Shown: positions 7,224 to 14,640 of the stretch, in pieces
Layout of the letters: each line of letters begins with the position of its first letter
How positions within the stretch are numbered: position 1 is the stretch's first letter
Assembly (NCBI GenBank): GCA_030145015.1
Contig: JAQYWI010000133.1
Location: 1 to 15,401, forward strand
Length of the DNA: 15,401 nt
Direction of reading: 5' to 3'
From: Desulfobacterales bacterium
GTDB taxonomy: Bacteria > Desulfobacterota > Desulfobacteria > Desulfobacterales > JAHEIW01
Position numbers and translations under genes: made by a program
The notes under the pieces: model-generated
The model's input: the letters and a program-made list of their open reading frames with translations, nothing else
Told to the model about the DNA's origin: nothing
Databases searched by the model: none

Positions 7224-7249
7224 CATGCCTAATTTATAAAATCGTTGCA

Positions 7250-7420
7250 ATGCGCCCTTGGATTGAAAACCTGCCTTTCTACACAGCTTATCCCACTCAA
7301 AAGATTCCGGATCCTGATAAGCGCGAGCCTGGCGTCAATGGTATTGATCTTTGGGTCAAATGTGAGTATCTTGATTTTGATATCTGCAATAAATGGATGC
7401 CGCGATATTTACCGAATTGA
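7250..7420 (+). other. Possible short ORF or gene remnant
   Basis: A 56-codon frame starts with RPWIENLPFYTAYPTQ and continues with PGVNGIDLWVKCEYLDFDICNKWMP. Its mix of aromatic, acidic and proline residues looks more protein-like than chance. No ribosome site precedes ATG 7250, and the same frame stays open leftward through the tRNA fragment and terminator, which cannot be coding. It may be the end of a decayed gene or a chance frame. The rest of 7224-7466 shows no gene. Confidence 0.2.
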
Positions 7421-7466
7421 TAAGGATATCTGTTCTACACAACTTCCTGAAAGGAGAATTTTTATC

Positions 7467-8168
7467 ATGTTAACCGGGAAAATCATTGATTTGTCGCAGG
7501 AGATTTATCAGGGGATGCCCGTTTATCCCGGGCATTTGAAAACCGTCATATGGACGCACCTATCTCATGAAGAGTGCCGGCGGCAGCTGGGAACCGGCTT
7601 TTCCTACGAGACAAGAGGGATCATGCTGTGCGATCACGGGCCAACCCACATCGATGCCTGGAGCCATCTTTCAACCGAGTCGCAGGCAGAGTCCATCGAT
7701 CAGCTGTCTTTAGAAAAATGCATTACATCCGCCATTTGTATCGACGTCAGCGATATCCCCCAGAAGACACAGTTCGGACGAAAAAAAATTGAAGATGAAT
7801 TGCAGAAGTGGGACCTGGAAATCAGAAAAGGCGATACCGTGATGTTTTACACCGCACAATATGACCGCTATTATGGCAAGCCCGAATACATGACCGATTA
7901 TCCCGGCCTTGACCGTGAGGCAACCGAATTCATTATCGATCAGGGATGTGTCAATTTCGGCGTTGATTCGGCAAGTCCCGATATGTGGTATGACAAATCC
8001 TATCCCTGCCACAGCGTTTGTGGCGAGCGGGGTGTGACGCACATCGAAAATTTATGTAACCTCGACAAGATCATTGGCAAGCGTTTCACTTTCGTCGGCC
8101 TGCCGCTGAAGATCCGAAAGGGGACCGGTTCTCCCATGCGCGCGGTGGCGATCCTCGACGGAGAATAA
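7467..8168 (+). CDS. Cyclase-family (KynB-like) metal-dependent hydrolase
   Basis: A 233-residue member of the putative cyclase family (PF04199), which includes bacterial kynurenine formamidase and isatin hydrolase. These are metal enzymes that hydrolyse amides, lactams or similar bonds. The metal-binding motif is at residues 57-67: H57-G-P-T-H61-I-D63-A-W-S-H67. It keeps the usual His, His, Asp and His, but has Pro in place of the usual Gly and Trp in place of the usual Pro. Other family features are IDLSQEIYQGMPVYPG at the start, NFGVDSASPD, and ENLCNLDKI near the end. ATG 7467 has AAGGAG 10 nt upstream; an upstream in-frame extension to 7245 would run across non-coding DNA. It is the first gene of the plus-strand catabolic cluster, right after the tRNA junction. 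Ring or amide hydrolysis in that pathway is plausible; no tryptophan-pathway genes are nearby to support kynurenine as substrate. Confidence 0.88.
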   Translation: MLTGKIIDLSQEIYQGMPVYPGHLKTVIWTHLSHEECRRQLGTGFSYETRGIMLCDHGPTHIDAWSHLSTESQAESIDQLSLEKCITSAICIDVSDIPQKTQFGRKKIEDELQKWDLEIRKGDTVMFYTAQYDRYYGKPEYMTDYPGLDREATEFIIDQGCVNFGVDSASPDMWYDKSYPCHSVCGERGVTHIENLCNLDKIIGKRFTFVGLPLKIRKGTGSPMRAVAILDGE

Positions 8169-8270
8169 GTCGACCGCCGTCCGCCGGCTTAAAACTTTGT
8201 GCAATCCGGAACCCGAATTCCTTTCTATTATTGGGGGACATTCGAAATTTCACCGCTTTCCATAATAATT

Positions 8271-8285
8271 TTCCGAATTACGGAA
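8271..8285. promoter_or_regulatory. Short inverted repeat ahead of the HisD-family gene
   Basis: TTCCG-AATTA-CGGAA lies 21 bp before the ATG at 8307, within the 138-bp gap between the cyclase-family gene and the HisD-family gene. It could be an operator or a small leader hairpin. It is short enough to be chance. Confidence 0.25.
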
Positions 8286-8306
8286 TTGCGGTATAAGTGA
8301 GGAGAC

Positions 8307-9584
8307 ATGGCTATGTCAGAATATTTAAAAAAGGCCATCGAAAGGCCCGAGGAAGATATCTCCGAGGTCAGGAAAATCGTCAGCCAAATTTTGGAGCGGG
8401 TGAAAAAAGAGGGCGAGGCCGGTCTGCGCCATTATTCCGAAAAATTCGACAACTGGTCGCCCGAACACTTTCGGGTATCAGAAGATGAAATCGTGGCCGC
8501 CCGCAAGAGTCTGCCCGTCTCCGAGGTCGAAGATATCGATTTTTGTCAGACCCAGATACGCAATTTTGCGAGGGAGCAGATGAAACGCCAGGTGGACTTT
8601 GAAGTCGAGACCCTGCCGGGCGTCCACCTGGGCCAGAAGATCATCCCGGTCGCTGCCAGCGGCTCCTATGTCCCCGGCGGCCGATATCCGATGCTGGCCT
8701 CGGCGCACATGACCGTCATCACACCGAAGGTGGCCGGGGTTTCAAGGGCCGTGGCCTGCTCCCCGCCCGTCAAAGGGCAAGGGCTTTGGCCCGCCACGCT
8801 CTATTCCATGCATGCTGCCGGCGCAGACGAAATCTATTGCATGGGCGGCGTGCATGCCCTGGCAGCCATGGCATACGGCATTGAGGGCCTGGAGCCGGTT
8901 GACATGCTCGTGGGCGCCGGAAATAAATATGTGGCCGAAGCAAAACGTCAGCTTTTCGGAACCGTCGGCATCGATCTTTTGGCAGGGCCGACGGAGATTC
9001 TGATCATTGCCGATGAGACGTCCGATCCGTTTATTCTGGCCGCAGACCTCCTCGGGCAGGCCGAACACGATCCCAATGCGCGTCAGGCGCTGGTCGCCCT
9101 GTCACGTGATATCGCGCAGGCAACCATCAAGGAGGTGGACCGGCAGTTGGTGGACCTTCCCACCCGGGACGTGGCGGCCGTGGCCTGGAGAGACAACGGG
9201 GAAGTGATCCTGGTTGATTCTGCGGAAGAGGCCGTACAGGTGAGCGACGCCTGGGCTCCCGAGCATCTGGAAGTCCAGACCGCAGATTGGAAATACTACC
9301 TGGATAATTGCCGGAACTACGGCTCTGTCTTTCTGGGGGAAGAGACCACGGTGGCCTACGGCGACAAAACCATAGGCACCAATCATGTCCTGCCCACAAT
9401 GAAAGCGGCGCGGTATACCGGCGGGCTTTCCGTCGGAAAATTTATCAAGACCGTCACCTATCAGTATGCAACCAGGGAAGCTTCTTACAAAATTGCGGAT
9501 GTATGCGAAAGGGCCTGTAACTATGAGAACATGCTGGCCCACGGCATCTCCTGTAAGGTCAGAAAGGAAAAATATTCGAAATGA
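8307..9584 (+). CDS. Histidinol dehydrogenase (HisD) family NAD-dependent dehydrogenase, probably catabolic
   Basis: A 425-residue, full-length HisD-family protein. Histidinol dehydrogenase oxidises an alcohol to the acid in two NAD steps with a zinc ion. Landmark segments are GSYVPGGRYPM (119-129), GADEIYCMGGVHALAAMAYG (172-191), GAGNKYVAEAKRQLFG (203-218) and GPTEILIIAD (227-236). The residues matching E. coli zinc ligands and catalysts are present: Q251 and H254 (GQAEHDPNA), E319 and H320 (APEHLE), D353 and H360 (YGDKTIGTNH), E407 and H412 (ENMLAH). ATG 8307 has GAGGAG just upstream. Its stop overlaps the next SDR start as ATGA, so the two are coupled. No other his gene is present, and the neighbours are catabolic enzymes, so another alcohol is the likely substrate, as in the sulfopropanediol dehydrogenase HpsN of the same family. 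Automatic annotation would probably call it hisD. Confidence 0.88.
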   Translation: MAMSEYLKKAIERPEEDISEVRKIVSQILERVKKEGEAGLRHYSEKFDNWSPEHFRVSEDEIVAARKSLPVSEVEDIDFCQTQIRNFAREQMKRQVDFEVETLPGVHLGQKIIPVAASGSYVPGGRYPMLASAHMTVITPKVAGVSRAVACSPPVKGQGLWPATLYSMHAAGADEIYCMGGVHALAAMAYGIEGLEPVDMLVGAGNKYVAEAKRQLFGTVGIDLLAGPTEILIIADETSDPFILAADLLGQAEHDPNARQALVALSRDIAQATIKEVDRQLVDLPTRDVAAVAWRDNGEVILVDSAEEAVQVSDAWAPEHLEVQTADWKYYLDNCRNYGSVFLGEETTVAYGDKTIGTNHVLPTMKAARYTGGLSVGKFIKTVTYQYATREASYKIADVCERACNYENMLAHGISCKVRKEKYSK

Positions 9585-10345
9585 AAAGGCCGGAACTGTC
9601 ACTTGAAAACAGATCCGCACTGATCACGGGTGCATCCGGTGGTATTGGTGGCGCCATCGCCAAAACCTTCGCTGCCGCCGGGGCAAAGCTGTTTCTGCAG
9701 GGGACCTCGCAGGAAAAGCTGAAACCCCTGTTGGATGAGTTGAAGGCGGAGGGCTTCGCGTGTCGAGCCAAGGCCATTGTGCTTAGCACCCCGCGCGATG
9801 CCCGGGAACTGGTGGATGCAGCTGTCGGTGACATGGGCAGAATCGATGTTTTGGTGAACAGTGCCGGTATCAATCGCCCCCAGAAGTCGGAGGAGGTTAC
9901 GGAGGCGAATTGGGATGATGTGTTGAACATCAATTTGAAGATGCTTTTTTTCGTCACCCAGGCCGCCGGAAAAGAAATGATAAAGCAGGGCGGCGGAAAT
10001 ATAGTTCATATCTCCTCACAGGCCGGGATAGTAGGGTTACCGCTGCGGGCGGCATACTGCTCCAGCAAAGGCGGCGTGAATCAGCTCACACGAACGCTGG
10101 CCCTCGAGTGGGCGCCGCATAACATCAATGTCAACGCGGTCGCGCCCACCTTCGTACGCACACCGTTTACCGAGAGGATGTTTCAGGATGAGGATTTCAA
10201 AAAGTATGTCATCGACAGCATCCCTTTAGGCCGGATGGCAACAAACGATGAGGTTGCGTACGCAACTCTTTTTTTAGCGTCTGATCTTGCCAACATGATC
10301 ACCGGCCACATTCTTAGCGTCGACGGCGGTTGGACAATCAAGTGA
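9581..10345 (+). CDS. SDR-family oxidoreductase 1
   Basis: A 254-residue classical short-chain dehydrogenase/reductase, interconverting an alcohol and a ketone with NAD(P). The Rossmann motif TGASGGIG is at 16-23, NSAG at 93-96, the catalytic Asn in NINLK at about 118, Ser146, Tyr159 and Lys163 (YCSSK). The end VDGGWTIK is typical. ATG 9581 overlaps the HisD-family stop by 4 bp (ATGA), so translation is coupled and the two dehydrogenases probably act in one pathway. Two oddities: the segment after strand 3 that normally carries an Asp contacting adenine (xDVT) reads VLSTPRD, and the end of strand 2 (LFLQGTSQEK) has no acidic residue. Cofactor preference therefore cannot be read. A biosynthetic FabG role is unlikely in this context. 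Confidence 0.9.
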   Translation: MKRPELSLENRSALITGASGGIGGAIAKTFAAAGAKLFLQGTSQEKLKPLLDELKAEGFACRAKAIVLSTPRDARELVDAAVGDMGRIDVLVNSAGINRPQKSEEVTEANWDDVLNINLKMLFFVTQAAGKEMIKQGGGNIVHISSQAGIVGLPLRAAYCSSKGGVNQLTRTLALEWAPHNINVNAVAPTFVRTPFTERMFQDEDFKKYVIDSIPLGRMATNDEVAYATLFLASDLANMITGHILSVDGGWTIK

Positions 10346-10364
10346 GACCCGTGAGGTTTTGTGG

Positions 10365-10376
10365 ATCTTTAAAGAT
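10365..10376. promoter_or_regulatory. 12-bp palindrome in the SDR1-SDR2 gap
   Basis: ATCTTT-AAAGAT is a perfect 12-bp palindrome, 20 bp after the SDR1 stop and about 60 bp before the SDR2 ribosome site. The 94-bp gap is the first real break in the coupled run of genes and could hold a second promoter or an operator. No convincing -35/-10 pair was found. Confidence 0.25.
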
Positions 10377-10439
10377 TTGAGCTGTGAATATTCTGGGCCA
10401 ATTTGAAAAATACCCATAACCTAGTTAGGAAGGAATTGA

Positions 10440-11204
10440 ATGAGTCTAGAAATTTTTGATTTGACAGGAAAAACGGCGATGATAACCGGCAGCACTAAAG
10501 GGCTGGGCGAGGTGGCAGCAATCGCTCTGGCTAAAGCTGGGGCAGACATCGCTGTGTGCGGTCGCAATCGTGAAAATTTGGACAAAGTCTCGACATCTAT
10601 TAAAAATCTGGGAAGAGATTCAGCCGGTTTTTGCCTGGATGTTACATCCAGGCAAAGCGTCCAGGAGGGTGTTGAGCAAATACTCAAGTATTTTGGAAAA
10701 ATAGACATTTTAGTTAATAACGCCGGTGTAAACCACCGCGTTCCTGTACTCGAGTTTACTGAAGAGGCGTGGGACTTAATTATCAACACGAATCTGAAAG
10801 GATATTTCCTTGTCGCCCAAGCAGTGGTGCCGCAAATGATCGAGCGCGGATACGGGAAGGTCATCAATATGAGTTCCATTTTCGGTTTTACCCCGCTGCC
10901 TGATCAACTTGCCTATGCATCATCAAAAGGCGGAGTGAATCAGCTTACCAAGGTAATGGCCTTAGAATGGGCCAAGAAAGGAATCCGTGTTAACGCAGTC
11001 GCGCCAACTTACTTTGAAACAGAACTGGTGACTCAGATTAGAAATGATCCTGAGAGATTCAAATTTATTAATGAGCGTACACCCATGGGAAGATGGGGGC
11101 AGCCAAAAGAAATGGAGGGCATCGTTATTTTCCTTGCGGCGCCGGCATCGGATTTCATTACAGGTCAAATTATTTGCATCGATGGGGGGTGGACGGTGTG
11201 GTGA
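10440..11204 (+). CDS. SDR-family oxidoreductase 2
   Basis: A 254-residue classical SDR with TGSTKGLG at 16-23, NNAG at 93-96, Ser146, Tyr159 and Lys163 (YASSK), and the end IDGGWTVW. It keeps the normal CLDVTS segment that SDR 1 lacks, and GRNRENLD after strand 2, whose arginines would suit NADP. It is the same length as SDR 1, has the catalytic residues at identical positions, and shares SSKGGVNQLT and VNAVAPT. The two are probably paralogues, now clearly diverged. AGGAAGG precedes ATG 10440. The stop overlaps the ligase start as GTGA. The substrate is unknown; a hydroxy/keto-acid step in the same pathway is likely. Confidence 0.9.
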   Translation: MSLEIFDLTGKTAMITGSTKGLGEVAAIALAKAGADIAVCGRNRENLDKVSTSIKNLGRDSAGFCLDVTSRQSVQEGVEQILKYFGKIDILVNNAGVNHRVPVLEFTEEAWDLIINTNLKGYFLVAQAVVPQMIERGYGKVINMSSIFGFTPLPDQLAYASSKGGVNQLTKVMALEWAKKGIRVNAVAPTYFETELVTQIRNDPERFKFINERTPMGRWGQPKEMEGIVIFLAAPASDFITGQIICIDGGWTVW

Positions 11205-12880
11205 TTTCTATTTATGAAAAAAGACCGTGGTTAAAAAATTACCCTGAATGGGTGCCCCACGATATTGAAATAGGCAATGCTACTGCTATCGGTGACTTTA
11301 TGACGTCTGCTAATCAAAAACCGGACGCACCGGCAGTTCATTATTTTGATCACACCTTTTCGTACGCAGATATTGACAAACTATCAAACAGTTTCGCAGC
11401 TGCGCTGGAAGACCTTGGTGTTTTAAAGGGGGATCGCGTTATACTGGTGCTTCAAAATATTCCCCAATTTTTAATCAGTACCTATGCTGCCTGGAAAATT
11501 GGAGCGATCGTTGTCCCGCTAAATCCCATGTATAAAGAGAATGAATTGTCCTACTTCTGTGAAAATTCAAGCGCAAAAATATTGATCACCCTTGAAGAGA
11601 TTGCCAGTAAATTAGAAATTTCATTTCTGAAAAAATCGTCAGTCGAAAATGTGATTACAACTTCCCCTTTGGATTTTTTGTCCGATCAAATTAACCTGCC
11701 GAGATTACTAAACAACATACAAAAGAAACATGTGCCTGGCTGCATTGATATGCTTGAGTTGATAAATCGTTATCAAGGCGCCCAAATTACTTGTCCGAAA
11801 ACATCCGCTGAAGATATCGCCTACCTCACGTATACCTCCGGAACCACCGGTTCTCCAAAAGGCGCTATGAACACGCATGCAAACATCGCCTTTAATGCAC
11901 GTGTTTATCAGGCCATGCAAAGAATTGATGAAACCGATGTCATTCTTGGCGTGGCTCCCTTATTCCATGTAACCGGAGAAGTGGCCCATTTAGCAACTGC
12001 GGCGCTTGCGGGCATTCCGGTTGTGCTATATTACCGCTTCGATCCAGGCGAAACACTTCGGTTGATAGAAAGGTGGGAAATTACCACCACCGTGGCATCC
12101 ATCACGGTTTATATCGCTTTAATGAACCATCCGGATATTACGAAGAGAGACCTTGCCAGCTTTACGAAAGCATATAGTGGCGGCGCTCCTGTTTCAGCGG
12201 CTGTCGCAGATGAATTCGAAAAGATGACCGGACAGTATCTTTACAATGTATACGGCATGACCGAGACAAACTCGCCCTCCCACATTGTTCCTTTAGGCAA
12301 AAGGGCACCCGTAGACCCGGAGAGCGGGGCGCTTTCAGTCGGGGTCCCGGTGCCAGGCTGCATTATGAAGATAGTGGATTTGAAAGAGGATACAAATGAG
12401 CTTGCACCGGACCAAATTGGCGAAATCATTGATTCCGGGCCAATCGTTGTACCGGGTTACTGGCAGCAGCCGGTCGAAACTAAAAAAGCCATCCGCAACG
12501 GTTGGCTATATACCGGTGATGTCGGGAAGATGGATGAGAATGGTTGGTTTTACGTCGTCGACCGCAAAAAGGATCTGATTATAGCGTCCGGATATAAAGT
12601 CTGGCCGCGCGACGTTGAAGATGTCATCTACCAGCACCCTGCAGTTAGAGAGACAGCGGTTGTGGGCGTCCCTGATTCATACAGGGGGGAAACAGTCAAG
12701 GCCTACGTGGCTTTAAAAAAGGGGGAGGAAAATTCGATTGGGCCTGAAGATATCATATCTTTTTGTAGGGAAAGAATGGCGGCATACAAATATCCGCGTG
12801 AAGTTGAAATCTTTTCTGAAATCCCTAAAACATTAACAGGGAAAATTCTTAGAAGAATGCTGCGACAAAAGGAGAAGTAA
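11201..12880 (+). CDS. AMP-forming acyl-CoA synthetase (acid-CoA ligase)
   Basis: A 559-residue adenylate-forming enzyme that activates a carboxylic acid to its CoA thioester through an acyl-AMP. Motifs: the P-loop YTSGTTGSPKG at 211-221, APLFHVTGE at about 252-260, YGMTE at 351-355 and GWLYTGD at 434-440. The hinge DRKKDLIIASGYKVWP follows at 454-469, and the C-terminal catalytic Lys548 is in PKTLTGKILRR. The GTG at 11201 is chosen because it overlaps the SDR2 stop (GTGA) and follows a G-rich ribosome site; an in-frame start at 11093 would read well into SDR 2. It should supply the CoA ester used by the dehydratase encoded 42 bp downstream. Acid specificity (aromatic, alicyclic or fatty) is not readable. 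Confidence 0.92.
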   Translation: MISIYEKRPWLKNYPEWVPHDIEIGNATAIGDFMTSANQKPDAPAVHYFDHTFSYADIDKLSNSFAAALEDLGVLKGDRVILVLQNIPQFLISTYAAWKIGAIVVPLNPMYKENELSYFCENSSAKILITLEEIASKLEISFLKKSSVENVITTSPLDFLSDQINLPRLLNNIQKKHVPGCIDMLELINRYQGAQITCPKTSAEDIAYLTYTSGTTGSPKGAMNTHANIAFNARVYQAMQRIDETDVILGVAPLFHVTGEVAHLATAALAGIPVVLYYRFDPGETLRLIERWEITTTVASITVYIALMNHPDITKRDLASFTKAYSGGAPVSAAVADEFEKMTGQYLYNVYGMTETNSPSHIVPLGKRAPVDPESGALSVGVPVPGCIMKIVDLKEDTNELAPDQIGEIIDSGPIVVPGYWQQPVETKKAIRNGWLYTGDVGKMDENGWFYVVDRKKDLIIASGYKVWPRDVEDVIYQHPAVRETAVVGVPDSYRGETVKAYVALKKGEENSIGPEDIISFCRERMAAYKYPREVEIFSEIPKTLTGKILRRMLRQKEK

Positions 12881-12922
12881 ATGGGTATTTAAATAACACA
12901 ATTCTATAAAAGGAAAATTTCC

Positions 12923-14395
12923 ATGAAATTAAAAAATGGCGCTGAATATATAGATAGTCTACAAAAACTGAACCCCCTGATATACTATCAGGGTAAAAAG
13001 ATCAAAAATGTAGTAAAACATCCTGCAACAGCCCCGCATGTCAGGGCCGCAGCGATGACATATGCGTTGGCGAGCCAGAAAAAATACAAGGACTTAGCGA
13101 CCGCTGTTTCCCATTTAACGGGCCGAAGAATCAGCCGTTTTACGCATGTTCATCAGAACATGGAGGATTTAGTAAAAAAAATAAAATTACTGCGAATCCT
13201 TGGCCAAAAAACAGGTACCTGTTTTCAGCGCTGCGTGGGTTTTGACGGCATCAACTCCGTGTATTCCGTGGCCTATGAAACGGATCAAAAATATGGGACT
13301 GACTATTTCGAGCGTTTTAAGAAATGGTTGACATATATTCAGGATGAGAATTTAATGGTCGTCGGCGCAATGACCGATCCAAAAGGTGATCGATCCAAAG
13401 GGCCATCAGAACAAAATGATCCGGATCAGTATGTTCATGTAGTTGACCGGAAGGATGGCGGGGTTGTCATTCGCGGTGCTAAACTCCATATGACCGGAGC
13501 CGTCAATTCCCATGAAATCCTGGTAATGCCGACAACTGCCCTGGACGAAAAGGCGAAAGAATATGCAATTGTTGGCGCCATCCCCATTGATGCGCCGGGT
13601 GTCACCCTGATATTTGGACGTCAGGCTAGTGATAATCGACGCGATCGACGCGAGCACATAGATGTCGGCAAACCCAAGTTCGGAGCGGTCGGCGGCGAGG
13701 CTGTAATTGCTTTTGAAGATGTTTTTATTCCCCGGGAACGGGTTTTCATGGATGGAGAAATTGACTTTACCGGAACCCTTGTCTATCGATTTGCAGCGCA
13801 CCACCGCGCCAACTATGGTGGGTGCAAGGCGGGTTTAATGGATGTACTCACCGGAGCGGTCAGCTATTTAACCCAAATCCAGGGAACATCTAAAGGATCA
13901 CATATCAAAGACAAAATAACCGAAATGATCCACCTTTGCGAAACGCTTTATAGCTCGTCAATTGCCTGTTCGGCTGAGGGCTGCCCGACACCGTCCGGCG
14001 CCTATATGGTGGATACGATGCTGGCGAACGTGTGTAAGCAGAATGTTACCCGATTCCATTTTGAAGTTGCGCGCCTGGCCACCGATATCGCCGGCGGCTT
14101 TATTGCGACAATGCCCAGTGAATATGATTTAAAAAGCGAAGATATTGGCCATATCGTTAAGAAGTATTTTGCGGGTGTCTCCGATATTCCGGTTAAAGAC
14201 CGGGTCAAGATCGGCAGGCTCATTGAGGCAATGACGGGCGGCACTGCAATGGTAGAATCGATGCACGGCGCCGGTTCTCCCCAGGCCCAACGGATTATGA
14301 TTTTGCGGGAAGGAAAACTCGATGAGAAGATTAAACTAGCCAAAGCCTTGGCAGGAATTCCGAATAAAAAGAAGAAGAAGAAAAAGACGGATTAA
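12923..14395 (+). CDS. 4-Hydroxybutyryl-CoA dehydratase-type [4Fe-4S]/FAD enzyme (HpaB superfamily)
   Basis: A 490-residue member of the 4-hydroxyphenylacetate 3-hydroxylase/4-hydroxybutyryl-CoA dehydratase superfamily. The cluster ligands of the Clostridium aminobutyricum dehydratase (C99, C103, H292, C299) have matches here: C100 and C104 (GTCFQRC), and H294 and C301 (HRANYGGC), with the same spacings. Catalytic-residue counterparts are also present: E259 in GGEA, Y298, and K302 right after the last ligand Cys. These mark the radical dehydratase branch rather than the flavin monooxygenases, which lack the cluster. Such enzymes remove water from unactivated hydroxyacyl-CoA in the cytoplasm and are oxygen-sensitive. 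The start has AAAGGAA 8 nt upstream. The C-terminus is a run of seven lysines before TD. The CoA ligase just upstream probably provides the substrate; whether it is 4-hydroxybutyryl-CoA or a larger hydroxyacyl-CoA is open. Confidence 0.9.
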   Translation: MKLKNGAEYIDSLQKLNPLIYYQGKKIKNVVKHPATAPHVRAAAMTYALASQKKYKDLATAVSHLTGRRISRFTHVHQNMEDLVKKIKLLRILGQKTGTCFQRCVGFDGINSVYSVAYETDQKYGTDYFERFKKWLTYIQDENLMVVGAMTDPKGDRSKGPSEQNDPDQYVHVVDRKDGGVVIRGAKLHMTGAVNSHEILVMPTTALDEKAKEYAIVGAIPIDAPGVTLIFGRQASDNRRDRREHIDVGKPKFGAVGGEAVIAFEDVFIPRERVFMDGEIDFTGTLVYRFAAHHRANYGGCKAGLMDVLTGAVSYLTQIQGTSKGSHIKDKITEMIHLCETLYSSSIACSAEGCPTPSGAYMVDTMLANVCKQNVTRFHFEVARLATDIAGGFIATMPSEYDLKSEDIGHIVKKYFAGVSDIPVKDRVKIGRLIEAMTGGTAMVESMHGAGSPQAQRIMILREGKLDEKIKLAKALAGIPNKKKKKKKTD

Positions 14396-14434
14396 ATAAA
14401 AACATTAACTGGACCCACCGCTCTAAAATCGATA

Positions 14435-14594
14435 GGGTTGTGTCCTAGAAGTAGATTCTAAAATATTATTTTGTACTGAGGCGTACTACCCACCCGTCAT
14501 TCCCGCGCAGGCGGGAATCCAGACGTCTTCGAACTGGACTCCCGCCTGCGCGGGAGTGACAATCATTTTGTAACTTATTTGCGGGACACAACAC
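14435..14594. mobile_element. MITE-like palindromic element of 160 bp
   Basis: The ends GGGTTGTGTCC (14435-14445) and GGACACAACAC (14584-14594) are inverted repeats matching at 10 of 11 positions, and TA lies directly outside both, suggesting a TA target duplication. Inside is a large palindrome: arms 14496-14522 and 14534-14560 match at 25 of 27 positions around an 11-bp centre. Each arm holds a smaller hairpin, CCCGC-GCAG-GCGGG. The arm belongs to the widespread bacterial repeat GTCATTCCCGCG...GCGGGAATCCAG. There is no ORF. CTAGAAGT at both 14445-14452 and 14594-14601 offers an alternative 8-bp duplication. The transcript would form a strong hairpin between the dehydratase gene and the FAD subunit gene. 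Confidence 0.75.
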
Positions 14595-14640
14595 TAGAAG
14601 TGGTTTCAAAACCCCAAAAATAATTTATTAAGGAATGACT

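Noticed and set aside
7025..7420. 131-codon plus-strand frame
   Set aside because: It reads straight through the tRNA-Ser fragment and its terminator, so it cannot be coding as a whole; only the part after 7250 is kept as doubtful.
7245..7466. N-terminal extension of the cyclase-family protein
   Set aside because: The family's N-terminus begins at ATG 7467, which has AAGGAG upstream; the extension has no family counterpart.
8307..9584. Histidine biosynthesis gene
   Set aside because: The fold and active site fit HisD, but no other his gene is near and the gene is coupled to an SDR in a catabolic cluster; I keep the family name, not the pathway.
11093..11200. Earlier start of the CoA ligase
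   Set aside because: It would overlap SDR 2 by over 100 bp, and the added residues have no ligase character; GTG 11201 gives the usual 4-bp overlap.
12923..14395. 4-Hydroxyphenylacetate 3-monooxygenase (HpaB)
   Set aside because: The same superfamily, but the four iron-sulfur ligands at dehydratase spacing argue against a flavin monooxygenase.
14496..14560. CRISPR repeat pair
   Set aside because: The two arms are inverted, not direct, repeats with an 11-bp centre, and there are only two; this is a palindromic element.
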